A DNA stretch of 25,076 bases from contig CAYFJO010000130.1 of assembly GCA_964343305.1 (NCBI GenBank), positions 1 through 25,076 of the forward strand. Direction: 5' to 3'. The translations under genes were made by a program, and so were the position numbers. Position 1 is the stretch's first letter; every line of letters starts with the position of its first letter. The notes under the pieces are model-generated. The model searched no databases and had not been told where the DNA came from. It worked only from the letters and a program-made list of their open reading frames with translations. The stretch comes from CAYFJO01 sp964343305. Lineage in GTDB: Bacteria > Planctomycetota > Planctomycetia > Pirellulales > Pirellulaceae. Positions 16,837 through 22,216 of this stretch are shown here, one piece after another.

Positions 16837-18384
16837 TTAGCCTCGCTTTGGCAACTCTACGCCAGCAGGCAAAAAGTTCACATCTCGATCGTTGCTAGCC
16901 TTCGCGCCCGGTGTGCAGCGACCGTTGCGAACTTGGTCATCTAGAAGCAGCAATAACTCCTTGACCTTTTCCGGCTCGTGCTTCAACAGGTTTTTCTTTT
17001 CCGCCGGGTCATCGGCGAGGTTGTACAATTGCATTGGCGGTAGTCCCTGCTTCTTTGCATCGCCTTCGCGCGGCGCACTCCAGCCGCCACTTCCGCTCGA
17101 CAGGCACAGTTTCCATGGGCCTTGCCGGATTGCGAATGACCCGCCAATCGAATGGCTAATCAGCGTGTCCCGGCCCGATGAATCCTCACCCTTGAAAACC
17201 GGTAGTAAGCAGTAGCCGTCTTCCCCGCCGAGTGTCTGTTTTTCCTGACTTGTGACCGCTTCAAGTGTCGCGTACACGTCAGTCAGACACGCCAGCGCCC
17301 GAGTTTTTTTCCCGCCCTCGATCTGTCCTGGCCAACGGGCGATGAATGGTACACGATGACCACCCTCGTAGATGTCGGCCTTGTGTCCCCGGTATTTGCC
17401 GCTCGGAAAGTGCCCCTTGCTTTGCAGCAGACCGAAGTTCGCCTCGGGCGAGCAACCGTTGTCGCTGGTAAAGATGACCAACGTGTTGTCATCCAGCCCG
17501 GCATCCTTCACAGCGTCCAGCAGTTGTCCCATGTGATGGTCCACCTGCATCACAAAGTCTGCGTAGGGATTCAATCCACTGGCATCCTTGAAGGGTGGCA
17601 CGGGCACGATTGGCGTATGCGGAGCGGGCAGCGCCAGGTACAAAAAGAACGGCTTGGCCGCCTTCGCCTGGTCCGCTCGTGATTTCACATACTCGACGGA
17701 TTTGTCGAACAGGTGCGGCAGCACTTCCGGAATCTTGAAGTCCGATCCGATCGGCCCTTTGCGATACCACCCGTAGCGATCCTGCCCTTTGGTAACGCCC
17801 TCGACACGGTCCGGCTGGGCGGTGATTCTTCCTGTGTCGACCCAAACGTATGGCGGCATGTCCAACGAACCACAATGACCGTAGTACTGATCGAACCCAT
17901 TGATATCGGGGCCGTTCTTCACGGGCTTGGTAAAGTCGATCTTGTTGCCGGTCTTGTGCCAGTCCCAACCGAGATGCCACTTGCCGATCATCGCCGTGTG
18001 ATACCCGGCTTTGTGCATCAGATGGCCAAGCGTCGGGCGATCTTTCGGGATCAGGTGAGAACTTCTCCCGCTCAATACACCGCGCGCCAAGCGCGACCGC
18101 CAGTTATACCGCCCGGTCAGCAATCCGTAACGTGTCGGCGTGCATACGGAACTTGATGTGTGAGCGTCGAGAAATGTTAGCCCTTCGTCCGCCATCGTTT
18201 GCAGGTTGGGAGTCTTAATCCGGCTGTCCGGATTCGTTGGCGATACGTCCCCGATTCCCAAATCGTCTGCCATTACCACGATAACATTCGGTTTGGCCCC
18301 GACTGCCCAGCCCACGCTCAGTCCTGTTAGCAACGTGCTCACGAGAGCCGCGACCACGAATTTGAATTCAATGTGCTTGTTCAT
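16837..18384 (-). CDS. Secreted arylsulfatase-type sulfatase (S1), canonical CTPTR motif
   Basis: A 515-aa sulfatase for sulfate esters, exported (VVAALVSTLLTGLSVGWAVGA signal region). The start is ATG 18384 because AGGAGA (complement of 18391-18396) lies 6 nt upstream; a longer frame to 18426 has no such site. Seen: PNVIVVMADDLG with the calcium-binding D40-D41, SSVCTPTRYGLLTGRY with the formylglycine precursor C81 in a canonical C-x-P-x-R, then IGKWHLGW, PFFLYLALPAPHTP, TSDNGCSPEANF, KADIYEGGHRVPFIARWPG, and the usual C-terminal LYNLADDPAEKKNL. Unlike the sulfatase at 1211-2938, every hallmark is intact, so activity is likely if a maturase exists elsewhere. It is the middle gene of a tight minus-strand set, 62 nt after the DUF4838 gene and 39 nt before the ThuA/cytochrome gene. 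Confidence 0.95.
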   Translation of the reverse strand: MNKHIEFKFVVAALVSTLLTGLSVGWAVGAKPNVIVVMADDLGIGDVSPTNPDSRIKTPNLQTMADEGLTFLDAHTSSSVCTPTRYGLLTGRYNWRSRLARGVLSGRSSHLIPKDRPTLGHLMHKAGYHTAMIGKWHLGWDWHKTGNKIDFTKPVKNGPDINGFDQYYGHCGSLDMPPYVWVDTGRITAQPDRVEGVTKGQDRYGWYRKGPIGSDFKIPEVLPHLFDKSVEYVKSRADQAKAAKPFFLYLALPAPHTPIVPVPPFKDASGLNPYADFVMQVDHHMGQLLDAVKDAGLDDNTLVIFTSDNGCSPEANFGLLQSKGHFPSGKYRGHKADIYEGGHRVPFIARWPGQIEGGKKTRALACLTDVYATLEAVTSQEKQTLGGEDGYCLLPVFKGEDSSGRDTLISHSIGGSFAIRQGPWKLCLSSGSGGWSAPREGDAKKQGLPPMQLYNLADDPAEKKNLLKHEPEKVKELLLLLDDQVRNGRCTPGAKASNDRDVNFLPAGVELPKRG

Positions 18385-18390
18385 GTAAGG

Positions 18391-18396
18391 TCTCCT
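18391..18396 (-). promoter_or_regulatory. Ribosome-binding site deciding the 18384 start
   Basis: On the minus strand AGGAGA lies 6 nt before ATG 18384. It favours this start over the upstream in-frame ATG at 18426, which sits beside an inverted repeat. Confidence 0.65.
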
Positions 18397-18410
18397 GGAA
18401 GATCGCGGAG

Positions 18411-18435
18411 CATCATCATCAAACAAATGATGATG
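18411..18435 (-). other. Intercistronic inverted repeat
   Basis: CATCATCA (18411-18418) and TGATGATG (18428-18435) form a perfect 8-bp stem with a 9-nt loop in the 62-nt gap between the DUF4838 stop and the sulfatase start. There is no T-run, so it could be a processing or attenuation hairpin or a chance repeat; AT-rich pairing makes it weak. Confidence 0.3.
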
Positions 18436-18446
18436 ACAAGCCTGTT

Positions 18447-20771
18447 CTAGGGAAATGTCTCGCCTAATGGGCGACTGTTTTCGAGTTCCGCATCCTTCCC
18501 CTTTGCAGGAGCATAGAGAATCACGGGAGCCACGATGCCGCCTGTACCGAGTTCGTTGACCCGTTCATTGAGTACACCGATCACGACCACATTCGACTCA
18601 CCAGCGCGAATGGCATCAGTGGTATCCATCTCGAACGGATAAAACGACGCGCCGTGGCTGATTCCAATCGGAATGCCATTCACCCAGACCTTGGCTTTTT
18701 CGTCCACGCCACCGCACCAGAAGAAGATGCGTTGCCCCTTGAATTCGGCAGGAATGTCGACTGTTTGCCGGTACCAAGACAGGCCTTTGTAGTATCGCAG
18801 ACCCTGATTGCTCCACGAAGAACTTGATGTCTTGATCGGCTGCCAGTTGCCGCCAGTGTTCTCGCGCCGCCAAAACCCGAGGTCTTCGCCAACGCGTTGT
18901 GGGTCCGTAAGAAACCGCCACTGGTCCCGACACGCAGCGACCAAGCGATTGCCGTCCGTGACGCGCTGAAATCCACCTTCGGTGCATGGGCGGAAGAATC
19001 GTCGAGTGTAATTGTTATAGGTGCTAAAACGTCCGGCAAGCATCATCGGCGGTTCATAGTTCATCAGTGTCGTCGCAACCGCGTCCATCGCTTCCAAATG
19101 TTTTTTCGCCGCAACGAAATCAATTTCGACACGTGCGTCCATCATCGAAATAAAATACTCCAGCAAGTCGAATGTTTCGGCGATCATTTTCACGCGACGT
19201 TCATACAGACCTTTGCCGTTCGCAAGCCGCGCGCCGCTAACGAGCAATTCGCGGGCTTCTCGTCTTAGTTGTACGGGATAGAAGTATGGCATATCCCACG
19301 AACAACCTGTGTGATGATCGGCGTCTCGTAGTGCGTGCGACATCAACGTGACATACTCGCCCATCGGCTCGGCTGCCGGGCCAAAGAATTTGTCGGCGAA
19401 ATCCCGCATCAACTCGTCTACGTCCGCTTCAGTGTTCCACATCAACTTGGCCGCGATGTAGAAACTTGGAAGTTGTGGACCGTAGTTGGCAAACGTCTCG
19501 ACGCGCCAGCCGGTCACGCCAGCCGCTTTGCCTACGGGAATCTGATTTCTCAGCCGCTCGGTGATAATGAATGGAAATCCGGGACAAGCGAGATTGCTCC
19601 AGTAACCTCGCTCCCAAAGTTCCGGCATCAACTTGCCCCAATCGCGTGCCAGTCGTTCATAGTATTGCTTCTCGTGGCACAGAGGATTTCCCGGCCCGTG
19701 GGCGCGGCACAATGCGATCGGTGCCAAAGCACCCGTGATGTTAGGATGCGGTCGCTCCTTGACAGGTGGCCGCATGTAGTTGTGATAGATATAGAAGCCG
19801 AGTTTCAATTCGGGATGATCGTCATGGAGCTGGTCGAGAATCCGATTGAAAAACCAAATGTAACGGTCGGTCACCGAAAGTTCACCAGAGAATGGATCGA
19901 AATCGCCGCCGTCCAGTTTGCGACAGCCGTCACATTGGCAGAAACCGCCCCCATCATTGGGGCCGAGACCGATGACACGCTGATTCGGATTCTTGGCAAC
20001 TCGCTTCTCGATCTCGCTGACAACGACTTTCAAAACGTCAGGATTCGAGAGACAATGTTGTCGCGGGCTGCGCTGGTCATCCAAAAGCGCAAAGTACTCA
20101 GGATGCTCGTTAAACAACCGGCGACTCAGTCCAGGGAGTCCGTGAGCCGAGGGAAACTGTGGAACACCGCCACATCGTACACGCCGCAACCAATCGGCCG
20201 GGGCACCGTTCATTTGGAAGTATCGCCCAGAAAATGATGGAGCCTGCAAGGTCTCCTGTTTGGAAACTTCGATCGTCTCCGCGCTGGGGATCACGGTTCC
20301 TAGTTCCCCGGGCATAAACCAACGCACGCCAATCTGTTCTAGCAATTCGTAAACACCAATGACGGTTCCGTTGCCAATTCCAGCGATATGGATGCGGTCA
20401 GCCAAGACCTGCAACGCGAATGCACCGTCGTCGCGACTTTTCTCGCGGACTCTTTCTTCGAGTCGACTGGGTGTGGTTCGACCGATCAGAATCGGAATGG
20501 TGCCGCGTTTTAGAGATGACTTAATGATACGGCTCAGTTCGTCCCTGCCGACGTTCGTCGTCTCCAACTTTGCCCCCGAAATCAATTCCAGATGTGTCGT
20601 TAGCTCCAGGGCCGCCAAAGTCTCAAACTCGTTCGGCTCTGTCGGTAGAAGAACGATGGACGTAGGCTTGCCTTTTTCGACAAGATTCGCGGCTGACAGC
20701 AAGCTCGGGAAAAGAAGAAACGTCAACAGAGTGACAATGCGCATCGAAGTTAAGCTCCAAGGTGTATTCAT
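18447..20771 (-). CDS. Secreted DUF4838 glycosidase-like protein with C-terminal sugar-binding beta-sandwich
   Basis: A 774-aa exported protein, likely a glycoside hydrolase or uronidase-like enzyme; the family has no firmly known reaction that I can assert. It has a signal peptide (RIVTLLTFLLFPSLLSA). Residues about 30-150 look like the N-terminal domain shared with GH67/GH20 enzymes (TLAALELTTHLELISGAKL; VIGVYELLEQIGVRWFMPGELG). The DUF4838 core follows (about 200-530), with GPNDGGGFCQCDGCRKLD, LKLGFYIYHNYMRPP, GWRVETFANYGPQLPSFYIAAKLMWN and DFADKFFGPAAEPM. The last 150 residues resemble the GH2-type sugar-binding fold (YKGLSWYRQTVDIP, FFWCGGVDEKAKVWVNG). Start either ATG 20771 or ATG 20744, the latter with GGAG ten bases upstream. 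First gene of the minus-strand set; it starts at the edge of a GNAT remnant on the other strand. Confidence 0.8.
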   Translation of the reverse strand: MNTPWSLTSMRIVTLLTFLLFPSLLSAANLVEKGKPTSIVLLPTEPNEFETLAALELTTHLELISGAKLETTNVGRDELSRIIKSSLKRGTIPILIGRTTPSRLEERVREKSRDDGAFALQVLADRIHIAGIGNGTVIGVYELLEQIGVRWFMPGELGTVIPSAETIEVSKQETLQAPSFSGRYFQMNGAPADWLRRVRCGGVPQFPSAHGLPGLSRRLFNEHPEYFALLDDQRSPRQHCLSNPDVLKVVVSEIEKRVAKNPNQRVIGLGPNDGGGFCQCDGCRKLDGGDFDPFSGELSVTDRYIWFFNRILDQLHDDHPELKLGFYIYHNYMRPPVKERPHPNITGALAPIALCRAHGPGNPLCHEKQYYERLARDWGKLMPELWERGYWSNLACPGFPFIITERLRNQIPVGKAAGVTGWRVETFANYGPQLPSFYIAAKLMWNTEADVDELMRDFADKFFGPAAEPMGEYVTLMSHALRDADHHTGCSWDMPYFYPVQLRREARELLVSGARLANGKGLYERRVKMIAETFDLLEYFISMMDARVEIDFVAAKKHLEAMDAVATTLMNYEPPMMLAGRFSTYNNYTRRFFRPCTEGGFQRVTDGNRLVAACRDQWRFLTDPQRVGEDLGFWRRENTGGNWQPIKTSSSSWSNQGLRYYKGLSWYRQTVDIPAEFKGQRIFFWCGGVDEKAKVWVNGIPIGISHGASFYPFEMDTTDAIRAGESNVVVIGVLNERVNELGTGGIVAPVILYAPAKGKDAELENSRPLGETFP

Positions 20772-20961
20772 GGTAGAGATAATTGTACCTGAACAGATCG
20801 CATCTCGTAGTCCAAACCATCAACTCGCTGCCAATACACCCGCCGTCGCGTTCTGGCGCACTGTCGTCAGTCAGTATTGCGGGAACGGGTTCGAGCAGCA
20901 TCCCGGGGACTCTGACTGGGGTCCGCTGAACGTGATCCGATTCCACAGCGGCCGGTCATGA
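20770..20961 (+). pseudogene. C-terminal remnant of a GNAT acetyltransferase gene
   Basis: The plus frame ending at TGA 20959-20961 reads QLAANTPAVAFWRTVVSQYC, then GNGFEQHPGDSDWGPLNVIRF. This is the typical C-terminus of one GNAT subgroup (N-x-P-A-x-x-F-W-R followed by G-G-x-F and G-P-x-x-x-F). The acetyl-CoA binding region (R/Q-x-x-G-x-G/A) is missing: upstream the frame runs antisense through the DUF4838 gene. Only about 60 residues remain, starting near the DUF4838 start codon at 20769-20771. It faces a complete, different GNAT gene 45 nt away. It is probably the leftover of a gene cut by insertion of the minus-strand carbohydrate operon. Confidence 0.55.
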
Positions 20962-21006
20962 AGCCGACGTGCTGGGCACCGGTCACACCGACCCAGGGCA
21001 TTTCTG

Positions 21007-21456
21007 TTATTCGTTGGCGCATGAGACTCTCTCTTTCAGGGATGTTTTGGCTTCCATCGTGAGACAGTAGTCACTGAATCCCAAGGAACGCCAAAACGCG
21101 ATACCGCCCTTGTTTCCCACCAGCACATCTAATCGAAGCCGATCGGAATCTTTCCAGACGTTATCTAGCATCCATTGAAATGCGGATCGCCCCAGTCCAC
21201 GACGACGGAACTCTGGGAGGATGAAGAATTGACGCACGTAGACGTGTTCCGCCTTGTTGCACGCCAAAACGTACCCAACGGATTGGCCCTCAACGGAAAA
21301 AATGTGGGCTTCGTATTGGCCGTCGAGCCAACGGATCATGCGCGTTTCGAGTTCCGCGGCCGACATCGGATTCCGGTGGCCTTCATCACGGATGAGTTGG
21401 TGGTTTAGCTGCGCCAGCAGTTGAGAGTCGGAAGCATCAGCGCGCCGGATTTGCAT
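21007..21456 (-). CDS. GNAT family N-acetyltransferase
   Basis: A 149-aa cytoplasmic acetyltransferase of full length for the GNAT fold; the acceptor substrate is unknown. Seen: the N-terminal IRRADASDSQLLAQLNHQLI, beta-strand 4 HVYVRQFFILPEFRRRGLGR with the acetyl-CoA pyrophosphate loop R-R-x-G-L-G, and LRLDVLVGNKGGIAFWRSLGFSDY, the classic N-x-x-x-x-x-F-W-x-x-x-G-F end. It is convergent with the GNAT remnant and divergent from the BlaI/M56 unit, with a 370-nt gap to the repressor. It does not look functionally tied to the carbohydrate genes. Confidence 0.85.
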   Translation of the reverse strand: MQIRRADASDSQLLAQLNHQLIRDEGHRNPMSAAELETRMIRWLDGQYEAHIFSVEGQSVGYVLACNKAEHVYVRQFFILPEFRRRGLGRSAFQWMLDNVWKDSDRLRLDVLVGNKGGIAFWRSLGFSDYCLTMEAKTSLKERVSCANE

Positions 21457-21695
21457 AGACGGAGTTTCCGAGCGTCCAACGGATTTGCTTGGTGGTCGCC
21501 GCCGTGACGACCAGCATACCTCTTAATCACCAACTCATTCTACGAAATCGCCGTTCCTGGCCAAACCAGGCAGCATAAGCGACGGAAGCGACGGGCATAT
21601 CTGTGACGAACAAATCATCTTGCCAATGCGCCCGACGTAAGGGTGGCGCCGATTGGCCGTAAGTCGGTTGTTGCGCCTTTGTTACAGGTCCTGAG
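21457..21695. other. Intergenic region upstream of the BlaI-type promoter
   Basis: No gene recognised. It contains a short inverted repeat CCTGG-CCAAA-CCAGG (21556-21570) without a T-run, and presumably the promoter of the divergent GNAT gene, which I could not place. The control elements of the repressor gene follow from 21696. Confidence 0.5.
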
Positions 21696-21724
21696 TTGAT
21701 GTGACGAAGACTTTCGTCAATAAT
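21696..21724 (+). promoter_or_regulatory. Likely sigma-70-type promoter of the repressor-protease unit
   Basis: TTGATG (21696-21701) and AATAAT (21719-21724) are separated by exactly 17 nt and lie about 100 nt before the repressor start. The spacer is filled by the first dyad operator. The match to consensus is moderate (4/6 and 5/6), but spacing and context are good. Confidence 0.5.
21702..21719 (+). promoter_or_regulatory. Operator 1, dyad TGACGAA-GACT-TTCGTCA
   Basis: A perfect 7-bp inverted repeat (TGACGAA / TTCGTCA) around a 4-nt centre, placed between the -35 and -10 elements. BlaI/MecI-type repressors bind as dimers to such dyads in their own promoters, so the repressor encoded 105 nt downstream is the expected ligand. 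Half-sites differ from the TACA/TGTA boxes of staphylococcal BlaI. Confidence 0.65.
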
Positions 21725-21737
21725 CGCGGAACCTTTT

Positions 21738-21753
21738 GACGAAGACCTTCGTC
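21738..21753 (+). promoter_or_regulatory. Operator 2, dyad GACGAA-GACC-TTCGTC
   Basis: A second copy of the dyad, differing from the first at a single central position within 16 bp, centred 35 bp downstream and overlapping or just past the predicted transcription start. Two operators of this kind are typical of autoregulated BlaI/MecI promoters. Confidence 0.65.
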
Positions 21754-21826
21754 TCTCTCGGAGAGGCTGTTCACAGTCCCTGTTTTCCAAGAACAATTGG
21801 ACCATTGACCACACGGAGTCGGTGTG

Positions 21827-22216
21827 ATGCCCAAAAAATCCCTGCCTCAGCCAACGGACGTCGAATTGGAGATTTTGAATGTGCTTTGGGACCACGGACC
21901 CAGTACGGTGCGGGAAATCCACCACGTGTTGGCGGAGAAACGCGAAACCGGTTACTCCACGACCCTGAAGATGGTGCAAGTGATGCGGGACAAGGGCTTG
22001 CTGAGGCGGGATACGTCCGTCCGCCCCCAAGTTTACCGGCCAGCCATGAAGCGGGAAGAGACGCAGGTGGCGTTGCTGGACGATCTGGCCGGCAAGGCGT
22101 TTGCCGGTTCGGCGCAGAAGCTGGTCCTCAGTTTGCTGTCTGCAGAGCGATTGACGCCGGACGAACTCAAAGAACTGCAGCGCATCATCCGCAGAGCGGA
22201 AAGGGACGGGCGATGA
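21827..22216 (+). CDS. BlaI/MecI/CopY family transcriptional repressor
   Basis: A 129-aa cytoplasmic repressor expected to shut off its own unit until cleaved or inactivated by the partner protease. Seen: the family start PTDVELEILNVLWDHGPSTVREIHHVL (residues 9-35), the recognition helix region GYSTTLKMVQVMRDKGLLRR (42-61), the wing PQVYRP, and a C-terminal dimerisation helix segment (LAGKAFAGSAQKLVLSLLS), where homologues are cut by BlaR1-type proteases; the exact scissile bond cannot be placed. ATG 21827 is preferred, with GGAG (21814-21817) nine bases upstream; GTG 21824 is an alternative. The stop overlaps the M56 protease start (ATGA, 22213-22216), indicating translational coupling. Two dyads upstream fit autoregulation. 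Whether it also controls the carbohydrate genes is unknown. Confidence 0.93.
   Translation: MPKKSLPQPTDVELEILNVLWDHGPSTVREIHHVLAEKRETGYSTTLKMVQVMRDKGLLRRDTSVRPQVYRPAMKREETQVALLDDLAGKAFAGSAQKLVLSLLSAERLTPDELKELQRIIRRAERDGR

Noticed and set aside
18385..18426. Longer start of the minus-strand sulfatase at 18426
   Set aside because: The added residues are acidic/basic without export features and begin next to an inverted repeat; ATG 18384 has an AGGAGA site at proper spacing and starts the signal peptide.
21556..21570. CCTGG-CCAAA-CCAGG inverted repeat as a terminator
   Set aside because: The stem is only 5 bp, has no T-run, and lies upstream rather than downstream of a gene on both strands.
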